A program made the position numbers and the translations under genes. Under the pieces are notes generated by a model that was not told where the DNA came from, did no database searches, and saw nothing but the letters and a program-made list of their open reading frames with translations. Positions 1 through 13,026 of a stretch of 64,000 nt of DNA are shown here, one piece after another (positions within the stretch are counted from its first letter, which is position 1; every line of letters starts with the position of its first letter). The stretch covers positions 47,234,243-47,298,242 of the forward strand of contig OZ017796.1 of assembly GCA_963969395.1 (NCBI GenBank). The letters run 5' to 3'. Source of the stretch: Pseudoscleropodium purum. Taxonomy: Eukaryota; Streptophyta; Bryopsida; Hypnales; Brachytheciaceae.

Positions 1-3000
1 TCAAACGAAAGGAAGGAAAAAAACCCCACGAAACTAGTCAAATCCTTCTCCCTTGCATAAATCTCTGTAGAGGAAAGATTTGAAGGTAACAATGCCGACT
101 CTTTGATTACATTGTGTGGCCGAAATGTGCCGCGTGTTCTAGCAACTAGTCCAGACGAACTCCCCGATCAGTCCTCTCAAGTCGTAGAACGAGTGCGAAT
201 CCCCTCAAACTCAGCGCACTGCTGAAAAATTATCTAAAACTAAACCCTACATCTAGTACATGCCTCCCATCCCTCCCATTCCGCCGCCCATGCCACCCAT
301 CATTTCCTTCTCATCGGCTTGTTTGGAGTCGGCGATAACAGCTTCAGTTGTCGTCATCAGAGATGCAACACTGCACACACAAACAAGGAAAGAAACAAAA
401 TCAGTATACTAGACTCAAGATCCCATGGAAACAAACTCAGAAAACAATCCAACATTTCGGAAACCAAGAAAGCTCAAGATACTTCACCCAAACCAACCCG
501 ATGCATTCAAGGTGAAACCTCAAGACAGTACCTGGCAGCATCAACGAGAGCTGTTCTGATAACCTTCACTGGGTCAATAATTCCTGCCTTCACCATGTCG
601 ACATACTCAGCTGCACATGTCAAGGACATCATCAACATCAACAACTGCGCAGCATGCTGACTACCGAAATGATGTTTCCATTCACAACAAAATAGGATTC
701 ACACTACAGGAAAGAAAAAGTCGGCAAAAAAAGAAATGTCGGACAACCTTTAGCAGCATCGTAACCAATGTTCAGGTTCGTTTGTTCCAACAGCTTCCCA
801 ACCACCACAGCCCCCTCAACTCCAGCGTTTTGAGCAATTGTAAAGGCAGGCATCTGAAAAAACAAGCGTACAATTTCACAGAAATATCTGAAAAAGCTAA
901 AATGTCGCAAAAACTAATGAAGACATCAAAGTCTCTACTCCTGGATGCACTGTGGCCGTCATTCATGTTCACGTCCACTAAAACACAGCTAACACAGATT
1001 CCGAATAGAGCAAGAAGAACCCAAGTTTAAATCTAATCAGTTTCCAGAAAGAATGACAAAGGTCTAGGTTCCTCAATGCTTCCCGGGATACGAAACTGTA
1101 CCTTCAGAGCATTCTGAATGATTTGCACTCCGATCTTCTGATCGAAGTTGGCAGCTTGGATCTTGTCAAGCTCCCGAGAAGCATACAACAGAGCAACACC
1201 TCCACCTAATTCAAATCAGGGAACAACACACACTCATTATCAAAAATAAGGCAAAGCGAAGAAGAACCCAGATTCAGGAAATCAACAAGCCATGCAGTAG
1301 CCCTAGACAAAAGGAGACCCTAGTTTGTGTCAAGATATTCATTGAAACAAACAAGCCAGAATCACTCCCACTGGACACCTGGTAGGGATGGGACGAACGT
1401 ACCAGGTACAATTCCCTCCTCAACAGCGGCCTTCGTGGCATTCAGAGCGTCAGTGACGCGATCCTTCTTCTCATTCACCTCCACTTCGCTTGCTCCTCCA
1501 ATCTGAAATCACAAACGAAAAACATCAATGCCCGATCGAACTCAAACCGACCCACACGAAAAATCGGCATGTCAGAACCAATCCTTCCGTCTCTATCAAA
1601 TAATGGGACTACCAAGAAGGTAAGTAGTTAGTGTACCTTCAGCACAGCAACGCCTCCTGATAGTTTCGCCAACCGCTCTTGCAATTTCTCCTTGTCATAA
1701 TCAGAAGTGGCATTGTTCACAGCCTCCCGAATCTGCAAAGACCAACATTTTCGGAGAAAATGGTCAATAAAAACAAAAACGGGTGTCGAGACTGAGGCAA
1801 GAATCCGACAACATCAAGTCACATAGGACAAGAGGCCATAAAGGTACTAAGAAAACGAAATGGATTGGACAGACACCCCACAGAAATATCTAAACCAAGA
1901 CCGTAAACAAGATGCAATACCTGTTCAGTACGCTCTTCAATTATGGTCTTGTCGCCACCGCCATCCAAGATAATGGTGTCATCCTTCGATACTGTGACCT
2001 GAGAGACAAAAACGTCGTCAGAACTGGGCAGATGTGACTTAAGATAAGACAAGTGCAAGAAAAGCAAGTACGACAAACAACATAACAACGCAACTTGTTG
2101 AAAGATTAGCACAAACCTTTTTGCAAAATCCAAGCATCTCAGGTGTAACCTTCTCCAGTTTCAAACCAAGGTCCTCACTCACGAGCTGCACCCGCCATTC
2201 CAAACGTTCATAATATTGTTGAAAATGGACACAAAAACTCAACATTCTTGTCAAGAACAACAGGTCACTATTCAACAGAAAGTCATCATCAAGTTTCTGC
2301 TCCAGTTGATCTCAAATCTGAAAAAAAACTAAAACCAACGACCTACCTGACCACCAGTGAGTACGGCAAGATCCTGCAGAAGGGCTTTCCTGTTCTCGCC
2401 AAAACCAGGGGCTTTGATAGCACAAACCTAGATCCAAACAAAGGAACACCTCGGAACATCAATCCAATCCGCAAAACTTCACCAAACCGAAAGTTCACAC
2501 TTAAATATGGAATTTAGAATGAAAGAATGAGACTTATTTCAAATCGAGGGATACGCGGTTCACATCATGCATGAGAGGAAGTGGCAGAAATACATGACAC
2601 ACTCATTTTAGAACAACTACATTTCAATCACGAACAATGTCTTCAAATCCAAACCCATCCTATCATCCCAAATCAGACATATGAACATCACGCCGAACGA
2701 GCACCCCATGCATACCTTCACACCTCCTCGAAGCTTGTTCACAATTAGCGTAGCTAATGCTTCGCTCTCCACATCTTCAGCAATGATCAACAATGGCTTC
2801 TGATCCTGACACACACAAAAACTTGCACACTCAGCATCAACAACCACAAAATGTAATCAAAAGCGTACAAGCGCTCCGTAGAAAACTTCTGCCAACATCT
2901 ACAGAATGAGAGTTTTAAGGAAGAAGAGTCCCCAAACTTCATCCATTGTAATAAATCAAATCACACAAAGAAAACCGAACCCAAACAGATCACGCCTCAC

Positions 3001-5792
3001 CCTCACAACGAGCTCAAGCACGGGAAGAATGGCTTGAAGACTGTTGATCTTCTTCTCATGAATCAAGACCACAGCATTTTCCAACTCCTGCATCGTTCAT
3101 GGTCACAACAGTCACAATCAAATCAAGTCGAAGGCGGGTGTTTCCCAAAAAAAACCTCAAAAGCAGACAAACAACAAAAATCATGTCAAGAATCAAGGCT
3201 GCTAACGTCGCGGGCTCACGAAAAAGCCTACAAACGTCCAAACAAGGCGATTTCGATACTCACCACTTTCTGAGTCTTCGCGTTGGTGATGAAGTACGGA
3301 GAAATATATCCCCTATCAAGCTTCATGCCTTCAACCACCTCCAGCTCGTTGAAAAGGGTCTTACCATCCTACAAGCAAAGACGAGCATAGCAGATCTCCC
3401 TAGTCATTAGAAAGTACTTCGTTCACATCCACGCTCTGGAGCACTGGAAAACCAACAAAAAGACACCACTTCCAGAATTATTGAAGGAATGGAAATCATA
3501 GTCGGAACATACGGACATCCGCTTACCGAGACAGTGATCACGCCCTCCTTGCCAACCTTCTCCATAGCACGAGCGAGCAAGTCACCGATTTCACGATCTC
3601 CATTGGCGGAGATGGTGCCCACCTAGTCGAAAATGAAGCAGTTGGGAAGACAACAATCAAGTCAGAAACTTCACATGTCTATGGCTTTCATTGATGACAA
3701 TGAATAGGACCCAGACGAAAAGTCCACGATCCTGGGGTCCCCTCCAGGAGAGCGTCCACCCAGGATCAGAAAACAGTGTCTAAAGCCGAAAACGAGAATC
3801 ACCTGGGCAATCTCTTCAGATGTGCTGATCATCTTGGCCTGGCTCTTGAGATGAGCCACAACAGCATCGACAGCCAGCGTAATACCTCTGCGCAAGTCCA
3901 TGGCGTTCATTCCAGCAGCTACGGACTTGCAACCCTCCGCAAAGATGGCTCGCGTCAGCACTGTTGCAGCAGTGGTTCCTGCAAACCCCAACAGCCAATC
4001 CCAGGGATCACTGGGCTGTTTCGATCGGTTCAAACATAAGTTTTTCACGCTTCAAACACCGATTCGATTAGTCGCAATGTGGAAAATCTTTACATCACCA
4101 AAAGTTAATGAAGATCATTGCATGTGCTGGCGAGAAAACGTGTAAAACTGGGAAAAACAAAGACCCGAAGTGACGGACAAAGAACTTCTCAATCAAAAGA
4201 ACGATGCCATATTTACGACTTATGATCCTTCAGGGTTTTCTGTTCTTGAGAGAGGCTTAAGAACTGAAGACGGTAGACCCCAAAACACTTCCAAGCAGAC
4301 GGGGTTCTCTAACCTCATTGAACTTACCATCTCCAGCGATGTCGTTTGTGGAATTAGCAACGGATTTCACAAGGGAAGCTCCCAAATTCTTAAGCCTGTC
4401 CTTGAACTCAATGCTCTTCGCCACAGTGACACCATCCTTCGTCACTTTAGGAGAACCAAAAGACTGCTCAATCACAACAGTGCGGCCCTGCAGTAAACAG
4501 AAGAAAATCAGAAGGATTCTCAGCAACACCGTAATCAACAGAAAACATAGACCAACAAAAAATCACCGCACGTCCAGATCCAGAATGCGAAAAAGCTACC
4601 AGAAATTACGTCGTGCGAGGCACACGCTACACCACGGACGAAAACTGCAAGTGGTATCCTCTTCGAACATCGTCTTCAGCGATGGCAATACTACACGCGA
4701 GCCCGCACATGGATTGCCCACGATCTCGACTACGAAGTGAATATCCCATGTGAAAAACAAGAGTGCTCACCTTGGGTCCCATCGTCACTTGAACGGCATC
4801 GGCAAGTTGCTCCACTCCTTGGAGCATAAGAGAACGAGCCTCAACTCCAAAACGAATATCCTTCGCAGAAAAATGGCGAACGGACTGCAACTTCCGGACA
4901 TCCTGGAAGAGAGAGGAGACTAAAACGGTTAGGGACCTCATCCCGTCTCCTCAACTGACCACGGGGACCAACAACAACTCATCGTTTCACAACAATTGAG
5001 GACTTCTGGGAGAGTCGTGGAAGCATGGCTTCGCTAGAAGTCTATGACCACGCATCTCGAAGGGGAAATGGGGATTGTCATCTCTCCCATACAATGGCCT
5101 ACAATCCTCGGCTTTCAAATTGCAGAAGGTTTTCTTGTAAAGTGATATTAGGAAGTCTATCTCAACAGATTAGGGTCCTCCACCCAAAGATCTCTCCGCA
5201 GCTCTAGAGGGATATACAAAACTTAACACTTCTACATATTGGTCGAAAAGCTGAAGTAGGATCGTCGACCCTACTGGATAATCCGGTTGTCAGTCTCTTT
5301 GACTCCGATTCTAATTACAGGGGAGCTGTGCTTTTCAAACTACACACTCCACTGCGAAAACTATGGTAAAGAAATACAACAAGAAAATATACAGCTTCCA
5401 AATCACGACAGTGATCGTCACTATTCACATTCATCAAGAGCTTCTGCAGTGGTGATTAAGCAGCAGAGCTATCTTCAGATTGCATAGTCCATGGAAAAAC
5501 CCAGAACGGACGGTTTCGAGAAATTTTACTTGCACAAGTGAGCGTCCCCTGCAAGACACACCAAGTAAAGAACACAACACAAAATTAATCACCCAAGCTG
5601 AAACGGTTACCAATGCCGAACACGTTCACGAACGAAGTCAGCTGGTGCGAAATTAGGCCAGAATTCACGATCGACGTAGCAGAGGATCGACAATATCTAA
5701 CAGGTCGCTTCAAAGCAACCGGAAAATGCAAACAAAGAAGATCACGAATTACAGACATCATAAAATCTTCCGATCGCCGATGACCTAACACG
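1..5792 (-). repeat. Inverted repeat arm A (identical to 25882-31673)
   Basis: Position x in this arm pairs with 31674 minus x in the other arm. About thirty long open frames on both strands have identical translations and this constant sum, so no net indel exists between 1 and 5792. The arm carries CPN60 exons 2-18, the introns and at least 250 bp of 3' flank. It touches the window edge, so it may extend further left. The spacer between arms is about 20 kb. Confidence 0.95.
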
Positions 5793-5971
5793 CGGAGTGT
5801 CGACACGAAACAGCATACAACACAACATTTCCGCCTCGGTACTCCCAATCGAGCCAAGAAACAATTGACATCCACTTCGGAGTAAAAGAAAGTCGATTCT
5901 TTGAGAGATGAATCGCAAGTGATGTCGCACCTGCTGACACGGGACGCTAATGCCGCCGCCGCACGATACAT
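253..5971 (-). CDS. CPN60: Mitochondrial chaperonin 60 (CPN60/HSP60), copy A, 18 exons
   Basis: Group I chaperonin subunit of the mitochondrial matrix; the double-ring complex refolds imported proteins using ATP. Exons: 5931-5971, 5530-5548, 4771-4902, 4328-4487, 3803-3978, 3527-3622, 3264-3368, 3001-3087, 2716-2805, 2347-2427, 2117-2185, 1921-1998, 1637-1732, 1403-1502, 1102-1205, 748-853, 532-610, 253-370. All junctions are GT-AG and keep frame, giving 578 residues, about the length of plant mitochondrial HSP60. Visible marks are the N-terminal [14 protein letters not shown] presequence, FGVEAR, the ATP-site [24 protein letters not shown] with the family's catalytic Asp, GGGVALLYA, and a C-terminal Gly-Met tail ending GGMY. 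Exon 2 is only 19 nt and is inferred from phase. Exons 2-18 match copy B exactly; exon 1 and the promoter are diverged. Family assignment is certain; exon 1-2 structure is slightly less so. Confidence 0.95.
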
Positions 5972-6282
5972 GATTGTTGCCTAAAGTCTCCCGCTTCACG
6001 CTACCTGACCTTAAACCTCCCGCAACGAGAGCGTGAAGTACGATCGCTGCCGAGAAGCGACTGGGAGAATGGGAGAATGGCAGGACCAGGAGGTGGCCTC
6101 AAAAACTTCAAAATGGACACGCCCAAAGTTGCTGCGACGATGGCGCACTTTGTTAGTGGGATCGACAGAAGGAAGGCAAGGGACCAAGGCGGTGGAAGCA
6201 TCCAGAAGCAAGTGAAAGCCGAGTTCACTGCATCTTCCTCATGCCCTGTCCTCTCCCTGCCTGTTAAACCCTAAACCCTTAC
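5793..6282 (-). promoter_or_regulatory. CPN60 copy A exon 1 region and promoter, diverged from copy B
   Basis: Upstream of 5792 the match to copy B continues at clearly lower identity to about 6280. Shared blocks include the stretch just before the ATG (ctttaggcaacaatc here, ctttaagcaacaatc in copy B) and a telo-box-like AAACCCTAA stretch at 6265-6282. Copy A has small insertions absent from B, for example about 10 bp near 6030. The ATG at 5971 lies in this diverged zone. Promoter function is inferred from position. Confidence 0.6.
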
Positions 6283-6393
6283 GATGGACATCGCAATATT
6301 CACGGGAAATTTTAGTCAAAGGTTTTGCTTGTTTTGTGTCAAAATACGGTAGTCAATCAAAAGCAAAAAGAAATTCATCCGGTTAAAAAAAAA

Positions 6394-6871
6394 TACTCCC
6401 TCTGTTAAGAAACGTAGTGTGAATGCTCATCATAATATGGTGAGTGACACGTGACATAGGGATTAGGTGGAATTCTTTTATATCAATAGGAGAAGACAAC
6501 TATTTATTGTCTCTCTTCTTTCTCCCTTTGTACATACTTCAAACTCTCTAATGAAGTTTAGTATTCTTTGAGTGTATTTTGGTGTTCTTATGTTTTATGA
6601 TTTTGTTTTGTTTGTATTCTCAACACCCTCCATCCCAAAATGATTGTCATGTTTTTTTAAGGTTGTTTTGAGTAGGTAAAAAAAAAAAATACTTCCTTGA
6701 GATTAATTTTATTTAGGTTGCAATGAACATTGTATGCAATGTTCTTGATTGATTCTAGTGAGATAAAATTTGGAACCTTTCTTAATTATGTTTTTTACAA
6801 TAGAATCAATGAAATTGGTTCAAAAAAATATCAACAAAATTGTGAACAATCATTTTAAGATAGAGGGAGTA
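6394..6871. mobile_element. Stowaway-like (Tc1/mariner) MITE relics
   Basis: The left side starts TACTCCCTCTGT at 6394. A second start-like block (CCCTCCATCCCAAAATGATTGT-type) lies at about 6626, and the right side ends GAGGGAGTA at 6863-6871. The block at 6626 is an inverted match of the right end, including the AATGATTGT inside it. CTCCCTC-type ends next to TA are the hallmark of Stowaway MITEs. The two left ends suggest a nested or composite pair. No transposase frame is present. Confidence 0.6.
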
Positions 6872-8207
6872 TAATTGAAATTTATTACTTTGAGTAAATT
6901 AGTACCTATAAAATAAGTATTTTCAAGAGAAACCTTGGAAGGACATGTAAAAAAGTGTTGAGTAAGGCCTACTTTACATCAAGTCCAAAGGTGAGTGGTT
7001 AAAATTTTTTTAAAGGTTTTGTTTGGATCAAAATAAAAAAGTCTTAGAAAAATGGATTTTGTAATAAGATTATTTTAAACTTGGACTTGGTTTTAATACA
7101 AATAATATAAATATCTTAATTTCTTAGTCTAATTATCCTTTTTAGTAATAATGTGAATGCTTTAGATAATAAATATGAAACAAGCTTAAAAGGCAATATG
7201 ACCTAATATGAAAATGAAAATGTACATGCTATGATCTTCTATACTATAATGTGTAGTTTTTATTAGAATAGGCACCTCCCATTTCCATAGTAAATGTGTA
7301 AAGTGTACATTTTTTTAAATCCTTCTTAAATCAATATCCCTACACAGGAAAAATATTTCTTTGAATATACTCCATCTAGTAACTATGTTGAATTTCTTAA
7401 CTGGCTGGAAATGAGTAGTCATTCCATATTCATCCTCCGTATTAGAGACTTTCAAATGACTCTATATCATAAAATCATCTTTAAGTAGAAGTAGGTATTT
7501 AGAATTCCATAGTATGCAAGTGCTACTTGTCAAGTCCACATTGTATTGAAAATTAAAAATTTCCTCCAAAAGAATTTTTTTATTTCAATAATTTGCTCTA
7601 CTAGTCTAGAGTTAAACATCTCTCTTGAGGCCCCATTTTTTTCCCCTAATGACGTACTATGATGAAAATTCAATGAGATCTTTAAGTCTAATTCAACAAT
7701 CAAGTGCAATGGCAAGCAAACTAACTTAGTCATTAAAGAATGTGAGATTGTTAGAATATTGTCGGGATATTAAAGTTTATAGAGGGATCCACCAATATTT
7801 TCTTGCCCTATAGAGAACTAATATGAATTCATAACCCATTATTCTAATTTTTAAATTCTAGCTTTTTTCCAAATGCTTGAATACCTCTTGTTTTAGCTTG
7901 TTTGGCACAATGGCTAGGTAGGTGTTTCTTATCACAATCCATATATCTAAATACATGTCAATAATATGTTGTAGAAAGAGTCTATGCACAAATAAGGAAA
8001 ACATATCTAATTGCTTCATAACGTATATCCTATTTTTCTTTGAGAACTCAAATTTGTAGTATTTTTTTTTTGTTCATGTAACGTATATATCATTTGACAA
8101 TAAAAACCATAATAGATTTAAGCTTTGAACTAAAAAAAAGACCCTAATATACATTGTAGCATAATTAGGTGTAGTTACTAGCTTTATATACTTTACATTG
8201 GTAAGCA
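6872..8207. other. AT-rich intergenic sequence, no gene seen
   Basis: This stretch is strongly AT-rich with many homopolymer runs. The only open frame above 60 codons (minus strand, 7530-7733) has low-complexity composition and no recognisable motif. I see no gene or clear repeat. Confidence 0.5.
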
Positions 8208-8329
8208 CATTACAAGGGAATGTTGTTGTTTCTTGTCATTTTGGACACTTTTTCTATCTGTTTTTTTGTCAATTTGGACACTGTCTATCAATTAGGACAT
8301 GTCAATTCAGACGCCGTTTTCTTGTAGTG
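8208..8329. mobile_element. Diverged CACTA-type miniature element
   Basis: The left end reads CATTACAAGGGAATG and the right end reads TTTTCTTGTAGTG, the reverse complement of CACTACAAGAAAA, the classic CACTA terminus. The inside repeats TTGTCATTTTGGACA and TTGTCAATTTGGACA-like blocks shared with the element at 13027-13178. The flanking trinucleotides (gca and tct) do not match, so the ends may be old or may belong to different insertions. Confidence 0.5.
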
Positions 8330-10040
8330 TCTAAATATCTTGGTGATTTGGTGCACACGGACCTTTGTGGTCAATTGCATATTGCCTCAATTAGAACTTG
8401 GAAGAACATTGTAAATCTATTGATTCAAAGATGGTTCTTCTAGTTTTTGAATGAATAATTTTCTAAAGACAAAAACCAAAATACTACAAGCATTCAAACA
8501 CTTTATTGCCTAATTGAAACATGACACCTAAATCTAGTGATGGTACTTTGGAGCAGGGTTTTTTTTTAGGCAATTAAATGCTCAATTTCTTCAAAAAAAA
8601 TGGGTAGCTTCAAGCCAATAGAAGAAAAAAGGGGTAAGTGTGTTAAAAAATGCCAAACTGTAATGATGGCCCTACACATTGTTGCTACAATGTTTTCAAA
8701 ACCTCATTTCATCCATCTTGCAAAGCCAACATATACAAAAATTGCATACAAAAATTACATACTCAAAATTGTATATTCAAAATTGGCCTCCTTTAATTTT
8801 AACCCCTGTTATGAAGGAGCCATGAACTTAAAACCATTTTGAAAGAAAGGCCACATAACCATTTGTCTGAAAATTAAAAAAGAAAACCCTACTTTGGAGT
8901 GATTGTGGAATATAGTTCACCAATAAAGCATACACCAAATTCCTTGCAACAGATACTATAAGGGAATGGCGCCCTATATAACAAACAATTGACAAAAATT
9001 TATCCAAATCAACGAGGAGGCTTCTTTACCTAGTGATTTTTGTAGATTCAGACATTTCATTCATTTTTAGTCAATTCTTCACAAAATTCCATATTCTAAT
9101 TCCATCTACATAATTTGTAGAGAACTAGTGGCCGCCTCCTTTCTCTCTTGTTTAGGTCTAAGCTTAGGTGGTTTGGAGAGTGCCAAAATCCTCTTTTGTT
9201 TTCCATCCATGGAGTGCTAGAAAGAAACTATTGCAAGAGTGAGATTTTGCCACAATACACTTTCATAACCTCTTTCTCTCTCTCTTTGCATCTATATGTT
9301 TCAAAATTTTTACCTGTTGATTGAAATAATGTTCAATTACACTCTTCTTTATTTTTTCAATTTCTTCATAAATTTTCTAAAGATCTTGGTATGCTTATTG
9401 GAGCTTATATGTACAATAGCATCTTTTCTAGGGTTTTAAATTCTTTGGGTGCAAAACTCTAAGCAATACCAATAATGTTGTTATTCAAAAATCCTAATCA
9501 GTAATGGTTATGTTGATTTTGTGAATGATTTGCTTACATAGTTAAAATGTAATTTTACAATTGTCGTTTTGAATTTGCCGTCCTTCATTTTCATAAGCAA
9601 TGACTGGGTTTATTTACAATTGTGAATTTAATGTATGCACAAAGAAGAATTGTGCCTCAAACATTTTGTGTCTTCTATAAGTTCCACTAGCTAGATTCTT
9701 TGCTCATGTATATGCTTACTTGTCTACTATAGAATGAGATCATTATTGGCATTGTAGAAGTTGAAGAACTTCCTACAAATGGCGGAGGATACCATGGGCA
9801 TGGGAGAACGGACACTCATCAATCTATATGAATAAAGGGTGATAATCGAGTGCATGTATGAGGAGGCCATAGAACTTGTCATCCACTGGGGTCAAACCAC
9901 AATAGTACAGTATTTCCATCAACGTATTTGTTATTTATTATTGCATATATGCTTGTATCCAACAATATAGATTCTTGGCCTTGTTTGCATGCATCTTTGG
10001 AAATTTCCCATGTTGAATAGCTTTGAATTCAATATCTTGT
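8330..10040. other. Intergenic, AT-rich, no supported gene
   Basis: No ORF with recognisable family motifs was found. A short less AT-rich patch at about 9750-9900 just upstream of the AAA-ATPase pseudogene could be another decayed exon, but it could not be matched to that protein. Confidence 0.4.
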
Positions 10041-11847
10041 GATGAGCATGTGGATAGCATGCTTGGTCATCGTGGAAAGGACAGTGAGCACTCGGCCATG
10101 CGGAAGTTGAAGAATGAGTTCATGGCTAGTTGGAATGGGTTGTGCACTAGGGAGAGGGAGCACATGTTGGTTTGGGTTGCAACCAATTGATTGTTTGATC
10201 TGGATGAAGTTGGAATTTGCAAGTTTCCTTGTAGGTATTTGTTTCTCTTTGTGCACTGTAATGTGGGTCATTTCATTTGAAAATCGGTGCTTGATATATG
10301 CTTTTGCTTTAAGTGAGCTGGATTGAGTTTTTATTGTCATTATGGTGTAGGTTGTAATTTCCATGCATGTTAGAAGTCGAATGACTTGCATCAATTTGAT
10401 GCAGTATGTATCGTCATAGATTGAGGTTATCTTTGGCCTAGTTCTAAGGTTAGTCGTGAGCTTTTCATTTTTAGTTCCCTTACAATTGTCTGTTCTCTTT
10501 GTAAAATGAAAAATACTGATTCAACCAACATAAGCTTTGGGCATCTTTTTATATTAAACTTAGTTCCATCCAATTTGTGAATACCGGAATTGATATATTG
10601 TGTTTGCTTGTTCTCATTTGCTTTCAAATGCTACGTATTTGCACTTTTGGTTTGATACGATTAGTAGTTTGAATGTGTAGGTTGATGGTCAATCTGCTGG
10701 ATATAGAAAACAATGCCAAAATTATGAAAGTAATCTTGGCAAAGGAAGATGTAGCCCTCGATTTCTAATTAGAAGATTTGGTTGCTGCTATGGATGGATA
10801 CTTAGGTAGTGACTTGAAGGTATTATATACATCACTCCACGAGTCATTTAGTGTATTTGAGAAGTTTTCATGTTGTGGAGGATGTTGTATGGGCCACAAA
10901 CTATGATTCTAATTCCACAAAGATTATTTCCTGCAAATCATTTTAAGAAAATAATCCATGATGTTTTCTAGTTGGTTTTGATTTATTGCATCTTTCATTG
11001 CATCTTGTGTTGAATGTTGTTTTTGGCATGACAAAATTTATGCACAATTGCTTTGTATAACTGTATAAGAGAATTGCTTGATCAAGAGAAGAATGTAAAG
11101 TATTATATCATCGCACCAACCCTTTTTTTTGCAACTTGCTACATCTATTGGTTTTCATCTATTGTTTTGTTTAAATACACTCCATACAATGGACCAAAAT
11201 AATTCCGAGGGGCCACAGTAGTGTATAATTTTCAAATGCATTGCTGGAATTTTGGACTCTATAAAGCTACAAGTAGTTTACATCTTTGGTTAGACCCACG
11301 TTTTGCATCGCATGAAGTTCTGACACTAGCGTAGTTGGAAATTTAATTACAATATCTAGTGCAATTGATGTGTTGTTTGTTTGAGATGGATGTGCTGAAT
11401 CTTTTATTTCACTATTTTGATCTCACTTTTGTGTGGATTTTTCATTCTGGTGCTTGTGTATGTGAGCTTTATTTAGGATAAAGAGTTGGCAAAAGTAAAA
11501 GGTGTGAATCCACCTAAAGCTGGGGTGGCACCATATATCTGTCCTTTGACTACCCCTTAATGCACCAAATTATGGAGAAGGTATGATAGATCTATGAGAT
11601 TGTACATACCAATTATATTTGCGTGTATTGGTATTGCTTTTCAATTTTCACTACTTACTTGCGATCTCATTTGTCATGATGTTTTGATTTTAGTCTCCTA
11701 ACTGCGTCTTAATGGTTTTGATGTTGTTTGTAGGTGCGGTCCAATGTGACTTCAGATGTAAGGAGCATGATAGAGCTTCAATAGTGGAATGAGTAGTATG
11801 GAGAGGGCAATACCCACAAGAAGACCACTTTGAGTTATTTTATGTAA
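10041..11847 (+). pseudogene. Decayed AAA-ATPase pseudogene (spastin/DAA1-like), C-terminal half
   Basis: Four exon-like blocks match the C-terminal half of plant katanin/spastin-related AAA ATPases of the At1g64110 (DAA1) type. Block A (10041-10210) has the Walker B region as DEHVDSMLG, one codon longer than DEVDSMLG, then AMRKLKNEFMASWNGL, VATN and FDLDE. Block B (10681-10819) has LMVNLLD, KVILAKED, an in-frame TAA, then MDGYLGSDLK. Block C (11477-11580) has PPKAG and a frame break before MEK. Block D (11734-11847) has SDVRSMIELQ, two stops, YGEG, then a C-terminus resembling KKTTLSYFM. GT/AG borders survive, so this is a former intron-bearing gene copy, not a retrocopy. The Walker A half is missing. 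Confidence 0.8.
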
Positions 11848-12000
11848 TCTTTTTTATACTATATATTTTGGTTCCCTACATGACATTTTTCAGCCATTTA
11901 AGGTGGCTTTGGAAGCCTTGGGAGTAGGTCATTTTGTTCATTTTCATATGGTGTTCCAGAGGCAATCAAAGCAAGCACATCAATGGACATTGAAGAGAAG

Positions 12001-12040
12001 AAATTGACAAAAAATTGACAAAAAATTGACAAAAAATTGA
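12001..12040. repeat. 11-bp tandem repeat (TTGACAAAAAA unit)
   Basis: TTG recurs at 12004, 12015, 12026 and 12037, an exact 11-bp period over four units. The same word occurs inside the CACTA-type element at 13027-13178, so this may be a subterminal repeat of a larger related element. Confidence 0.8.
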
Positions 12041-13026
12041 TGGAGTTCTATCAATGTTGTGACCAAATCAAGACGTTCCCACTGACAACATAGTTGAGAG
12101 AGTTTTGTCAATTTTTTTGTCATATATGACACAAAAATCCTCGTAATGTCATTTCATTATCAATCAGCAATGATTTGGATACTCAATGAATAATTCAAAC
12201 ACTACAAAGGCCATAATTCAACATTCAAAATGTTCTTAATCTTTAAGAATTCCTAAGAAGATTGTAGGTGTAGCTTTTTATATTTTTTGGTAGGATAAAT
12301 TATGGCATGAGAAAAATCTAGACACCAAATCTTCATCTCTACCACCTTTCCTTTCTCTTCCTATCCATACGTGAGCTCTTTTAGAGACTTGCACAATAAT
12401 CATGAAGCACTTAGTTGTTTGTATTACTCATTGAAGAATAGACAAAAATTGATTTATTTAGTAGATTGGGATGTAAAGTAAGCTCTTGAAAACATTTGGA
12501 ATCTAGTTAGTGGATGTCATCCTTTTTAAAATTGAAAGATTGAATCCAAGTCTTAGAAATGTTTCACTACATGAGTTAATTTAATCACATAGGGTGAGAT
12601 GCACCAAATGTTTTATATTGCATTTTTTTCCTGTTTTGGACAAAATTTATTTACAAAACTTCAATCATGGTCAAAATATACATTTTGGCACGCCATTTAT
12701 AAATTTTTTTGAACTGATGTATTAATATTTATTGGAGCCGTTGATGGCTCTGTCATTTTTAATTTTGTGACAACATTTCCAATGCTACCTACCATTTGGA
12801 GAGTGACTCAATAGTAGACATGTTGGATACTTTAGTGTATTTGATTCCTCTTTATAGAGGTTATGATTACGTGTTAGCTTGCTTGACGTAGAATTTTAAG
12901 AGTGAATGAATTGTTTGCAATGCGGTGATGGTGTTGCAATTAAATAACGACCTGAAGATGTGGTATACATTTGTCCAAGCTCATATATAAGTTTGTTATT
13001 TGCACAATTCTATTAGATGATGCAGT

